The notes under the pieces are model-generated. The model saw only the letters and a program-made list of their open reading frames with translations. It was not told where the DNA came from and did no database searches. This document shows, in pieces, positions 7,831 to 14,761 of a DNA stretch of 21,988 bases. The DNA is from an uncultured Oscillospiraceae bacterium (GTDB lineage Bacteria; Bacillota; Clostridia; Oscillospirales; Oscillospiraceae). How positions within the stretch are numbered: position 1 is the first letter of the stretch; each line of letters opens with the position of its first letter. The stretch lies in contig CAKTPR010000030.1 of assembly GCA_934591725.1 (NCBI GenBank), positions 1 to 21,988 of the forward strand. Direction: 5' to 3'. Position numbers and translations under genes: made by a program.

Positions 7831-9108
7831 ATGGTTAAAGTTGATCTCACCGGCGCTGCCGGATTCTTTACCGCAGCAGGCCCCGATTATGAGCTTGCCG
7901 CGCTCGCGCACAAGACGCTTGCCGACAAAAGCGGTCTCGGCAATGACTTCACCGGCTGGGTGGAGCTGCCCCGCCGCATAAAGGAGACTGAGCTTGACCG
8001 CATAGTCGCCGCCGCGGAGAAGATACGCAGCCGCTCAAAGGCGCTGGTCGTCATCGGCATAGGCGGCTCCTATCTCGGCGCGCGCGGCGCGATAGAGCTG
8101 CTCAAGCCCATGCCCGGCAAGGGCGATCCGAAGGTCTTCTTCATGGGCAACACCCTTTCCACCGACACGATATGCGACACGATCGCCGCGCTCGGCGACA
8201 TGGACTTCGACGTGAACGTCATCTCCAAGTCCGGCACGACGCTTGAGCCGGCAGTCTCCTTCCGCATCTTCCGCGAAATACTCGCGAAGAAGTACGGCGA
8301 CAAGGCGGACGAGCATATATTCGCCACCACCGACGAGCACAAGGGCGTGCTCCACGGCCTTGCAGAGCAGCACGGCTGGGAGAGCTTCGTCGTTCCCGAC
8401 GACGTCGGCGGGCGCTTCAGCGTCCTGTCCGCAGTCGGTCTGCTGCCGATGGCGGTCGCGGGTATCGACGTACGCCGCGTGATAGACGCGGCTATCGCGG
8501 AGATGGAGGCGCTCGACCTGCGCTCTCCGGAGAACCCCGCATGGCAGTACGCCGCGGCGCGGCAGCTGCTCTACGGCAAGGGATACAGCATTGAGCTGCT
8601 GGCCTGCTACGAGCCGAGCTTCCGCTTCATGGCCGAATGGTGGAAGCAGCTCTACGGCGAGAGCGAGGGCAAGGACGGCAAGGGCATCTTCCCCGCCTCC
8701 GTCGAGTTCAACGCCGACCTGCACTCCATGGGTCAGTTCATCCAGGACGGCCCGCGCACGCTGATGGAATCCGTCGTGCGCTTTACCGAGAGCCGCAGCA
8801 GTCTCGTCTTCCCGTTTGAGGAGGACAACGCCGACTCTCTCAACTACCTCGCAGGACGCAAGCTCAGCGAGATAAGCCTTGTCGCGGCGGACGCGGTCAA
8901 GGAAGCGCACATCACCGGCGGCGTGCCGAACATCGTCATTGAGGTGCAGCGCCGCGACGAGGAGGGCTTTGCAGCGCTCGTCTGCTTCTTCGAGATGGCC
9001 TGCGCGATATCGGGGTACATGTCCCGCGTCAATCCCTTCAACCAGCCCGGCGTTGAGGAATACAAGAAGAATATGTTCCGCATGCTCGGCAAGCCCGGCG
9101 CGAAATAA
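7831..9108 (+). CDS. pgi: Glucose-6-phosphate isomerase
   Basis: A 425-residue enzyme interconverting glucose 6-phosphate and fructose 6-phosphate in glycolysis and gluconeogenesis. It belongs to the short class of Bacillota and archaea-like PGIs (about 420-450 residues), not the ~550-residue proteobacterial form. Visible: first SIS domain with GIGGSYLGARG (76-86), phosphate loop ISKSGTTLEP (131-140), PGI signature 1 as DDVGGRFSVLSAVGL (190-204), the catalytic region GQFIQDG near residue 308, and PGI signature 2 as NPFNQPGVEEYKKN close to the C-terminus. AGGAGG lies 6 bases before the ATG. Its own promoter lies in the preceding gene, and an 11-bp hairpin follows the stop. Intact and ordinary. 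Confidence 0.97.
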   Translation: MVKVDLTGAAGFFTAAGPDYELAALAHKTLADKSGLGNDFTGWVELPRRIKETELDRIVAAAEKIRSRSKALVVIGIGGSYLGARGAIELLKPMPGKGDPKVFFMGNTLSTDTICDTIAALGDMDFDVNVISKSGTTLEPAVSFRIFREILAKKYGDKADEHIFATTDEHKGVLHGLAEQHGWESFVVPDDVGGRFSVLSAVGLLPMAVAGIDVRRVIDAAIAEMEALDLRSPENPAWQYAAARQLLYGKGYSIELLACYEPSFRFMAEWWKQLYGESEGKDGKGIFPASVEFNADLHSMGQFIQDGPRTLMESVVRFTESRSSLVFPFEEDNADSLNYLAGRKLSEISLVAADAVKEAHITGGVPNIVIEVQRRDEEGFAALVCFFEMACAISGYMSRVNPFNQPGVEEYKKNMFRMLGKPGAK

Positions 9109-9116
9109 GATATCAG

Positions 9117-9142
9117 AGGCTGCTGTGGAAACACAGCAGCCT
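9117..9142 (+). terminator. Hairpin after pgi (terminator without a clear U-tract)
   Basis: A perfect 11-bp stem, AGGCTGCTGTG / CACAGCAGCCT, with a GAAA tetraloop, 8 bases after the pgi stop. No T-run follows, so it may be a 3'-end stabilising or Rho-region hairpin and not a classic terminator. Confidence 0.5.
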
Positions 9143-9173
9143 CAATGAAATTCATGGTGCGCAGCAGCACGAG

Positions 9174-9234
9174 GGGGCTTTATCCCCTCAGGCGCTTGCG
9201 CGCCAGCTCCCCTTGAGAAACAAGGGGAGCCTTT
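9174..9234 (+). repeat. Intergenic repeat, copy 1 (upstream of galK)
   Basis: A 61-base element almost identical to 10462-10521 in the same orientation; the only internal difference I see is one extra T in the loop of the first hairpin. It contains two stem-loops: GGCGC/GCGCC with a 4-base loop, and GCTCCCCTT/AAGGGGAGC with a 7-base loop. It ends 15 bases before the galK ATG, so the second hairpin abuts the ribosome binding site. Confidence 0.85.
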
Positions 9235-9248
9235 GCGGGAGAAAAACC

Positions 9249-10427
9249 ATGTACGAGGAACTGAAAGCGAAATTTGAGCGGGAGTATGGGCACAAAGCGG
9301 AGTACATTTTCTCTGCGCCGGGGCGCACGGAGCTCGGCGGCAACCACACGGATCACCAGCACGGGCTTGTCCTCGCCGCGGCGGTGACGCTCGACACGAA
9401 GGCAGCCGCGGCCGAAAACAATGATAACTGCATCCGCGTTATATCCGAGGGCTATGCGCCGGTCACGGTGCGGCTCGACGAGCTTGAAAAGCATTCCGAA
9501 GAGCGGAACACTACCGCCGCGCTGGTGCGCGGAGTCGCCGCGGGCTTTATGCGGCGCAGGTACAGCATCCGCGGCTTTGACGCATACGTCGTCTCGGACG
9601 TGCTGCCGGGCAGCGGGCTTTCGTCCTCGGCGGCCTTTGAGGTGCTGCTTGGAACGGTGATAAACGTCATGTCCGGCTGCGCGCTGAGTCCGGCTGAGGT
9701 CGCGCGCATTGGGCAGTACGCCGAGAACGAGTACTTCGGCAAGCCCAGCGGGCTTATGGATCAGACCGCTTCCGCCGTGGGCGGGATCGTTGCCATCGAC
9801 TTTGCCGATCCCGGTGCGCCGGTGATAACGCCGGTGGAGTTCGACTTTGCCGGGTGCGGGTACGCGCTGTGCATCATTGACAGCGGGGCGGATCACGCGG
9901 AGCTGACCGAAGAATACGCCGCGATACCGGACGAGCTCAAGGCCGTGTGCCGTGTGTTCGGCAAGGAGCGCCTGCGCGAGGTGGACGAGCACGAGTTCTA
10001 TGTGCGCATTGCCGAGGTGCGCCGCGCGGCGGGCGACCGGGCGGCACTGCGGGCGGCGCATGTGTTCAATGAGAACCGGCGCTGCGCGGAGGAGACGGCG
10101 GCGCTCGGCAGGGGCGACTTTGAGCGCTTTCTGCGCCTTGTGTCCGAGTCCGGGCGGTCGTCATGGATGTATCTGCAGAACGTGATACCCACGGGGAGCA
10201 CGGCGCGGCAGGAGTTGGCTTTCGCGCTGCTGCTGTGTGAGCGGCTCCTCGGCGGGCGCGGGTCGTTCCGCGTCCACGGCGGGGGCTTTGCCGGGACGGT
10301 GCAGGCCTTTGTCCCGGAGGATATGCTTGAAGGCTTCCGCGCGGGGATAGACACCGTACTCGGCGCGGGCAGCTGCCGCGTGCTCTCGATACGGCGCGAG
10401 GGCGGGTGCATGATGGAGAAGATGTGA
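9249..10427 (+). CDS. galK: Galactokinase family protein (GHMP kinase)
   Basis: I start at MYEELKAKFE (9249, 392 residues), which has GGGAG 8 bases upstream; an in-frame ATG 12 codons earlier lies inside the intergenic repeat. The order is galactokinase-like: N-terminal sugar-binding motif APGRTELGGNHTDHQ (23-37), ATP-binding GHMP motif GSGLSSSAAFEVL, KPSGLMDQ carrying the catalytic Asp, and C-terminal motif HGGGFAGTVQAF. The family phosphorylates galactose at C1 to feed the Leloir pathway. The sugar signature deviates from the usual GR-x-N-L-I-G-E-H-T-D-Y: Asn32 replaces the sugar-contacting Glu and His36 the Tyr, so another hexose or a weak galactokinase is possible. No other gal gene is adjacent. 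The gene is flanked by two copies of a 60-bp repeat. Confidence 0.85.
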   Translation: MYEELKAKFEREYGHKAEYIFSAPGRTELGGNHTDHQHGLVLAAAVTLDTKAAAAENNDNCIRVISEGYAPVTVRLDELEKHSEERNTTAALVRGVAAGFMRRRYSIRGFDAYVVSDVLPGSGLSSSAAFEVLLGTVINVMSGCALSPAEVARIGQYAENEYFGKPSGLMDQTASAVGGIVAIDFADPGAPVITPVEFDFAGCGYALCIIDSGADHAELTEEYAAIPDELKAVCRVFGKERLREVDEHEFYVRIAEVRRAAGDRAALRAAHVFNENRRCAEETAALGRGDFERFLRLVSESGRSSWMYLQNVIPTGSTARQELAFALLLCERLLGGRGSFRVHGGGFAGTVQAFVPEDMLEGFRAGIDTVLGAGSCRVLSIRREGGCMMEKM

Positions 10428-10461
10428 GATGTCCGGTATAACGGACTGCGGCAAAAGACGT

Positions 10462-10521
10462 GGGGCTTTATCCCCTCAGGCGCTGCGCGCCAGCTCCCCT
10501 TGAGAAACAAGGGGAGCCTTT
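10462..10521 (+). repeat. Intergenic repeat, copy 2 (downstream of galK)
   Basis: A 60-base copy of the element at 9174-9234, same orientation, with a 3-base loop in the first hairpin (GGCGC TGC GCGCC). The second hairpin is followed by T residues and can act as the galK terminator. Confidence 0.85.
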
Positions 10522-10524
10522 TTT
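10493..10524 (+). terminator. Intrinsic terminator of galK, formed by repeat copy 2
   Basis: GCTCCCCTT (10493-10501), 7-base loop, AAGGGGAGC (10509-10517), then C and six T (10519-10524): a perfect 9-bp stem with U-tract, about 65 bases after the galK stop. Confidence 0.75.
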
Positions 10525-10532
10525 AAAGCTGA

Positions 10533-10568
10533 AAATGCCCTGCTGTCCAGATGAACAGCAGGGCATTT
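10533..10568 (-). terminator. Bidirectional terminator between galK and pnp
   Basis: A perfect 14-bp stem, AAATGCCCTGCTGT / ACAGCAGGGCATTT, with an 8-base loop. It lies 21 bases after the pnp stop. T-rich sequence flanks both sides (GTTTTGCTTTT on the plus strand, TTCAGC then more T on the minus), so it can serve both convergent genes. Confidence 0.8.
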
Positions 10569-10589
10569 GTTTTGCTTTTATAGCTCAGA

Positions 10590-12728
10590 TCACTTGGTGT
10601 TGACCTTGTCCTCGCCAAGCTCCTTGATGGCTTCCTTGCGGGAGATGTTCCAGCGGCCCTTTTCATCGATGCCGGTGAACTTGACCCAGGTCTTGTCGCC
10701 GATGTTGAGAACGTCCTCGACCTTTTCGGTGCGCTTGAACTCAAGATCCTTGATGTGGCACATCGCGTCCTTGCCGGGGGCAAGCTCGATGAATGCGCCG
10801 AGGTTCGAGATGATGCGCTTGACTTCGCCGAAGTACAGTGCGCCGACGATGGGTTCAAAGACGATGTCCTCAATGGTCTTGCGGGCAACACGGCAGGCGT
10901 CGATATCGGTGCTGGCGATGAAGATGGTGCCGTCGTCGTTGATGTCGATCTTGCAGCCGGTGTCAGCGGTGATCTTCTGGATGACCTTGCCGCCGGAGCC
11001 GATGACCTCACGGATCTTGTCGGGGTTGATCTTCATCTGGATCATCTTGGGAGCGGACTTTGCAAGCTCCTTGCGCGGTGCGGGGATGGCCTTGAGCATG
11101 ACCTCGTCAAGGATCTGGTAACGTGCTTCCCTAGTGATCTCAAAGGCGTTCTTGACGATCTCGTGCTTGAGACCGTCGTTCTTGAGATCCATCTGGATGG
11201 CGGTGATACCGGCCTTGGTACCGGCGACCTTGAAGTCCATCTCGCCGTGGAAGTCCTCAACGCCCTGAATGTCGATGAAGGTGGTGAAATCATCGCCGTC
11301 CTGGATCAGGCCGCAGGAGATACCGGCAACGGGAGCCTTGAGGGGCACGCCCGCATCCATGAGAGCGAGGGTGGTGCCGCAGATGGAGCCCTGAGAGGTG
11401 GAGCCGTTGGAGGAGAGAACCTCGGAGACTACGCGGATGGCGTAGGGGAAATCCTCGACATCGGGGATGACGGCTTCGAGAGCCTTCTCGACCAGTGCGC
11501 CGTGGCCGTACTCACGTCTGTTGGTGGAGCGGCTGGCACGGGCTTCGCCGGTGGAGTAGGAGGGCATATTGTAATGGTGCATGAAGCGCTTGGTGTCCTC
11601 TTCCCAGATGGTGTCGAGCTTCTGGGCGTCGGTAAGCGTGGAGAGAGTGGCGATGGAGAGCACCTGAGTCTGGCCGCGGGTGAAGAGACCGGAGCCGTGG
11701 ACAACGGGCAGGACGCCGACTTCGGCGGCAAGAGGACGGATCTCGTTCATCTTGCGTCCGTCAACGCGCTTGCCGGCGAGCAGCCACTTCTTGACGACCT
11801 TCTTCTGGAGCTTGTAGAGGATCTCGTCCATGTAGTTCATCATGTCGGGATGCTCTTCGCCGTACTTCTCCTCGACCATGGTGATCCAGTCGTTGACGCG
11901 GGCTTCGCGGACGTTCTTGTCCGGGGTGTCCATGCAGTATTCCATGGACTCGAACTCATTGTTGACGAGCTTATCGAAGAGAACATCGTCAAAGGAGGCG
12001 TGCTCATACTCGAACTTGGGCTTGCCGATCTCCTCGACCATCTTGTCGATGAGGTCGAGAACGGGCTGGAGGTGCTCATGAGCCTGAACGATGCCCTCGT
12101 ACATTACGTCTTCGGGAACCTGATCGGCCTCGGACTCGATCATGACGATCTTCTTATGGGTGGCGGCGATGGTGGTGATCATGCGGTTGCCATTGTCGCG
12201 CTGCTCCTTGGTGGGGTTGAAGAGATACTTCTCACCGTCCCAGCCGAGGACGATGCCGGCGATGGGGCCGTTGAAAGGAACATCGGAGATGGAGACTGCA
12301 GCGGAGGCACCGATCATAGCGGTGATCTCGGGAGAGCAGTCACGGTCAACGCTCAGGACTTCGCAGGCGATGACGACGTCATTGCGCAGGTCGGTCGGGA
12401 AGAGCGGACGCATGGGGCGGTCGATCAGGCGGGAAGCCAGAACTGCGGGCAGGCTGGGCTTACCCTCGCGGCGCATGAAGCTGCCGGGGATGCGGCCGAC
12501 GGCGTAGAGCTTCTCATTGAAGTCCACGGAGAGGGGGAAATAATCGATGCCGTCCTTCGGGCGGGCGGAGGCGGTGCAGGTGACGAGGACGGTGGTCTCG
12601 CCGTACTTTACGAGGACTGCGGAGTTGCAGAGCTCTGCGAGCTTGCCGACTTCCATGGACAGGGGGCGGCCTTCGTACATGATCTCGTACTTCTTGTAGT
12701 TCGGAAATTCCTTATGGGTGATTATCAT
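10590..12728 (-). CDS. pnp: Polyribonucleotide nucleotidyltransferase (PNPase)
   Basis: A 712-residue protein, the usual length. It is the trimeric phosphorolytic 3'-5' exoribonuclease of RNA turnover. The start is MIITHKEFPNY (12728), with AGGAG 7 bases upstream; an in-frame ATG 12 codons earlier lies inside the leader stem-loop. Domains in order: first RNase PH domain (about 1-200, with FMRREGKPS and RLIDRPMRPLFP), all-helical linker (about 230-310), second RNase PH domain (about 315-535, with TRGQTQVL, GEARASRSTNRREYGHG and DFKVAGT), KH domain with IGSGGKVI (about 550-610), and S1 domain (about 620-690) ending in WNISRKEA. It follows rpsO, the conserved order in most bacteria, and a long leader stem-loop precedes it. 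Confidence 0.98.
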   Translation of the reverse strand: MIITHKEFPNYKKYEIMYEGRPLSMEVGKLAELCNSAVLVKYGETTVLVTCTASARPKDGIDYFPLSVDFNEKLYAVGRIPGSFMRREGKPSLPAVLASRLIDRPMRPLFPTDLRNDVVIACEVLSVDRDCSPEITAMIGASAAVSISDVPFNGPIAGIVLGWDGEKYLFNPTKEQRDNGNRMITTIAATHKKIVMIESEADQVPEDVMYEGIVQAHEHLQPVLDLIDKMVEEIGKPKFEYEHASFDDVLFDKLVNNEFESMEYCMDTPDKNVREARVNDWITMVEEKYGEEHPDMMNYMDEILYKLQKKVVKKWLLAGKRVDGRKMNEIRPLAAEVGVLPVVHGSGLFTRGQTQVLSIATLSTLTDAQKLDTIWEEDTKRFMHHYNMPSYSTGEARASRSTNRREYGHGALVEKALEAVIPDVEDFPYAIRVVSEVLSSNGSTSQGSICGTTLALMDAGVPLKAPVAGISCGLIQDGDDFTTFIDIQGVEDFHGEMDFKVAGTKAGITAIQMDLKNDGLKHEIVKNAFEITREARYQILDEVMLKAIPAPRKELAKSAPKMIQMKINPDKIREVIGSGGKVIQKITADTGCKIDINDDGTIFIASTDIDACRVARKTIEDIVFEPIVGALYFGEVKRIISNLGAFIELAPGKDAMCHIKDLEFKRTEKVEDVLNIGDKTWVKFTGIDEKGRWNISRKEAIKELGEDKVNTK

Positions 12729-12753
12729 TTGCTTTCTCCTTATATTTCCTGCA

Positions 12754-12825
12754 CTTTCCGACACTTAGCACTTGAAGAAATGCCGCGCACGGCGGCGCTT
12801 CTTCAAATACTAAGCTACCGGAAAG
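12754..12825 (-). promoter_or_regulatory. Long stem-loop in the pnp leader
   Basis: CTTTCCG/CGGAAAG (12754-12760 with 12819-12825), CTTAG/CTAAG (12764-12768 with 12810-12814), TTGAAGAA/TTCTTCAA (12772-12779 with 12799-12806) and GCCGC/GCGGC (12782-12786 with 12792-12796) nest into one imperfect hairpin of about 25 bp. It ends 26 bases before the pnp ATG. In Escherichia coli the pnp leader holds a long stem cut by RNase III, through which PNPase controls its own mRNA; the same role here is inference from position and shape. Confidence 0.7.
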
Positions 12826-12853
12826 CACATAGTTTACATTATGAACCGAGAAT

Positions 12854-12889
12854 AAAAAGCAGAGAGACAATATTAACTTGTCTCTCTGC
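12854..12889 (-). terminator. Intrinsic terminator between rpsO and pnp
   Basis: On the minus strand: GCAGAGAGACAA, a 7-base loop, TTGTCTCTCTGC (perfect 12-bp stem), then TTTTT. It lies 37 bases after the rpsO stop. pnp therefore depends on read-through or on a weak promoter I could not clearly find. Confidence 0.85.
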
Positions 12890-12926
12890 AAAAAACTTCA
12901 TAAACCTCGGTGCGCAGAGCCGGAAA

Positions 12927-13193
12927 TTACTTACGGATGCCCAGCTTTGCAATGATAGCGCGGTAGCGCTCGATATCCTTCTTGGCAAGGTAATCCAGCA
13001 GACGGCGGCGCTTACCGACCATCTTGTACATACCAAGACGGCTGTGGTCGTCATTGGGATGATTCTTGAGGTGCTCGGTCAGCTCGCGGATACGCTGGGA
13101 GAGGATAGCGATCTGGACTTCGGGAGAACCGGTGTCGCCCTCGTGGGTGGCGTTGTCAGCGATGACCTGGGTCTTGACTTCTTTGGTGATCAT
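12927..13193 (-). CDS. rpsO: 30S ribosomal protein S15
   Basis: An 88-residue protein matching S15 along its length (usual 88-89 residues). S15 binds the three-way junction of helices 20-22 in 16S rRNA during 30S assembly. Recognisable stretches are GDTGSPEVQIAILSQRI, HSRLGMYKMVGKRRRLLDYL and the C-terminal YRAIIAKLGIRK. AAAGGGG lies 10 bases before the ATG. It is transcribed from a near-consensus promoter with a leader of about 107 bases, long enough for the S15 feedback site found in several phyla. A terminator follows, then pnp. Confidence 0.98.
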   Translation of the reverse strand: MITKEVKTQVIADNATHEGDTGSPEVQIAILSQRIRELTEHLKNHPNDDHSRLGMYKMVGKRRRLLDYLAKKDIERYRAIIAKLGIRK

Positions 13194-13301
13194 AGGTGTT
13201 ATACCCCTTTCAAAATGTTACTATACCCTGTGTCCCGGCAGCGGGCGGAAAGGCTACCGCGATAGCGGCATGACCCCGGCGCTGAGAGCACGGGCGCATA
13301 C
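13194..13301 (-). promoter_or_regulatory. rpsO 5' leader, candidate S15 autoregulatory RNA
   Basis: About 107 bases between the predicted transcription start and the ATG. On the minus strand it is G+C-rich and holds at least two short stems, CCGC/GCGG with TATC loop and CCCG/CGGG with CTGC loop, ahead of an A/T-richer ribosome binding region. S15 represses its own translation through different leader folds in different phyla. I cannot assign this leader to a known fold by eye. Confidence 0.4.
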
Positions 13302-13307
13302 TGGTGT

Positions 13308-13336
13308 ATAATAACATCTGCGCGCGCAGGTGTCAA
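13308..13336 (-). promoter_or_regulatory. rpsO promoter
   Basis: Minus strand TTGACA (13331-13336), 17-base spacer, TATTAT (13308-13313). The -35 is perfect and the spacing optimal. The spacer contains a 12-base palindrome, CTGCGCGCGCAG (13318-13329). It lies 24 bases after the aminotransferase stop, with no terminator visible between. Confidence 0.85.
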
Positions 13337-13359
13337 GTTTTTACTGTGTTTCCGACGAA

Positions 13360-14490
13360 TTATTTTGCTTCGAGCTTGGCTGCAAACTCCGAGATCGCGG
13401 CAAGGCCGGATTTGAGCGTCTCGGTGTCGCTTGCATAGCCGATGCGCATGCTGTGGGGCTGCTCGAAGCAGTCGCCGGGCGTGACGAATGCGCCGGTCTC
13501 ATGGTACATACGGGTGCAGAAATCATAGGAAGGGATATCGAAATCGTAATAGACAAGCGCGGTCGTGCCCGCCTGCGGTTTGGTATAGAAGAAGTGCTCG
13601 GTGGAATTGACCCAGTCGTCAAGAATGGCGAGGTTCGTGCGCACGATGCCGGTGTTGCGCGCGATGAGCTTGTCCTTATGGCCGAGCGCGATGGCGGCGA
13701 CGGCCTCATCGAACATACCGCAGCTTATGAGGTCATAGTCCCTGTGGGAGCGGAAGGCGGCAAGCGCGGTCTCGTCGTGCGTGGCGATCCAGCCGAGACG
13801 CAGACCGGCAAGAGAGAACACCTTGGACATACTGCTGACGGAAATACCCTTCTCGTACAGGTCGGCGACAGATTCGCTCCAGACATCCTCCTGAGTGAGG
13901 TGGCGGTAGACCTCGTCGCAGAGGAGGTACGCCCCCACGCTGCGGGCGATCCTGACGATCTCCTCCAGAAGCTCCTTGCCCATGAGCGCGCCGGTGGGGT
14001 TATTGGGGTTGTTGATGCAGATCATCTTCGTGTCCGGGGTGACAAGGGCGCGCAGCTCGTCAAGGTCGACAAGGTAGCCGTTCTCCTGCCTGAGGTGCAT
14101 GACGGCAAGGTCAGCGCCGATGGACTCAGGGATAGAATAAAGCTGCTGATAGGTCGGCATGATGCTGATGACGCGGTCGCCCTCGGAGACGAGAGAGCAG
14201 AACACGTGGTGGTTCGCGCCCGCCGCGCCGTGGGTGGTGATGATGTTCTCAGGCTTCACGGTCTTATACAGGCCGCAGATACCGTCAAGGAAATCCGGGC
14301 GGCTGTATATATCGCCGTAGGTCAGGCGCCTTGCGCAGAACTCGCGCAGGAAGGCTTTCTTATCCTCCCCGGTCAGCTCAAACAGCTCATCGAGCGACAC
14401 GGAGTCGACACAGGTCTCGGCGATGTTGTACTTCGCGCCGACCTCATACTCGTTCATCCATTCCTCTACCGCAAAGGGCTTGATCTTCAT
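13360..14490 (-). CDS. Pyridoxal-phosphate aminotransferase, class I/II
   Basis: A 376-residue fold-type I PLP enzyme. Seen: NNPNNPTG (160-167), CDEVYRHL (191-198), the PLP lysine K223 in SSMSKVFSLAGLRLGW (219-234), and a C-terminal SMRIGY with the likely carboxylate-binding Arg. It is shorter than typical aspartate aminotransferases (about 390-400) and lacks most of the N-terminal segment. Its substrate is not evident; relatives of this layout are annotated only as class I/II aminotransferases, and some act in antibiotic amino acid synthesis. AAGGAGG lies 8 bases before the ATG. It is monocistronic, from a TTGACA-17-TACAAT promoter, with a structured leader of about 137 bases, so its expression is probably regulated at the RNA level. 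Confidence 0.88.
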   Translation of the reverse strand: MKIKPFAVEEWMNEYEVGAKYNIAETCVDSVSLDELFELTGEDKKAFLREFCARRLTYGDIYSRPDFLDGICGLYKTVKPENIITTHGAAGANHHVFCSLVSEGDRVISIMPTYQQLYSIPESIGADLAVMHLRQENGYLVDLDELRALVTPDTKMICINNPNNPTGALMGKELLEEIVRIARSVGAYLLCDEVYRHLTQEDVWSESVADLYEKGISVSSMSKVFSLAGLRLGWIATHDETALAAFRSHRDYDLISCGMFDEAVAAIALGHKDKLIARNTGIVRTNLAILDDWVNSTEHFFYTKPQAGTTALVYYDFDIPSYDFCTRMYHETGAFVTPGDCFEQPHSMRIGYASDTETLKSGLAAISEFAAKLEAK

Positions 14491-14518
14491 TTGGGTTTCC
14501 TCCTTGATAAAATTGAAA

Positions 14519-14583
14519 AGGCATCCGCGACCGAACCTTATCCAGCTTGCGCCGGAATACCTACGGTTCAGTCACGGATGCCT
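14519..14583 (-). ncRNA. Structured leader RNA of the aminotransferase gene (candidate riboswitch or attenuator)
   Basis: AGGCATCCG (14575-14583 read on the minus strand) starts a 19-bp helix closed by CGGATGCCT (14519-14527 side). Two positions are T-G on the minus strand and would be A-C mismatches on the plus strand, so the RNA made is the minus one. Inside is UCCGGC/GCUGGA capped by a GCAA tetraloop, with a GUAGG-containing bulge on one side only. The helix is followed by TTTTCAATTTT and, about 14 bases after the stem, by the ribosome binding site. A smaller hairpin (14588-14608) precedes it. I recognise no known riboswitch consensus. Confidence 0.55.
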
Positions 14584-14587
14584 TTGA

Positions 14588-14608
14588 CCCTCCACCCGGT
14601 GGTGAAGG
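14588..14608 (-). promoter_or_regulatory. Small upstream hairpin in the aminotransferase leader
   Basis: Minus strand CCTTCACC, loop ACCG, GGTGGAGGG (one bulged G). It lies between the predicted transcription start (~14627) and the large hairpin and could pair alternatively with it. Confidence 0.4.
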
Positions 14609-14633
14609 AAGCATATATATTCAGCTTGAGTGG

Positions 14634-14662
14634 ATTGTACCGCGCAGGCATCAGTTTGTCAA
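14634..14662 (-). promoter_or_regulatory. Promoter of the aminotransferase gene
   Basis: Minus strand TTGACA (14657-14662) and TACAAT (14634-14639) with a 17-base spacer. The predicted start near 14627 gives a leader of about 137 bases. Confidence 0.8.
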
Positions 14663-14708
14663 GAGGAAAATATTACGCAGATTTTTTGTTTTCTTTCCCT
14701 GTGATCTA

Positions 14709-14717
14709 TGGTATTAT
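14709..14717 (+). promoter_or_regulatory. Extended -10 promoter of the alpha/beta hydrolase gene
   Basis: TGGTATTAT: an extended -10 (TG-n-TATTAT, -10 at 14712-14717) about 44 bases before the ATG. The -35 is poor (TTTTCT at 17-base spacing), which is usual when TG is present. Confidence 0.5.
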
Positions 14718-14761
14718 AGAATTATCCAATACGAAAAATTTTTTCACAAGGAGGAATCAGC

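Noticed and set aside
12826..12858. Separate promoter for pnp between the terminator and the stem-loop
   Set aside because: A CATAAT exists on the minus strand but no acceptable -35 at 16-18 bases; not reported as a feature.
10755..13265. 836-codon open frame on the plus strand opposite pnp and rpsO
   Set aside because: It is an antisense artefact of G+C-rich codon use: acidic low-complexity residues, no domain, and it runs across two firm genes and their terminator.
14538..14564. GTAGG and CTGGATAA in the leader hairpin, reminiscent of TPP riboswitch segments
   Set aside because: They occur in the wrong order, and the CUGAGA part is missing; treated as chance.
14563..14616. Possible 17-residue leader peptide (MLPSPPGGG...) in the aminotransferase leader
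   Set aside because: No ribosome binding site before its ATG and no run of codons for one amino acid, so attenuation by translation is not supported.
14634..14644. GTACCGCG on the plus strand, resembling the T-box sequence
   Set aside because: It is part of the aminotransferase promoter on the other strand (its -10 is TACAAT). No stem I, specifier loop or terminator is arranged with it on the plus strand.
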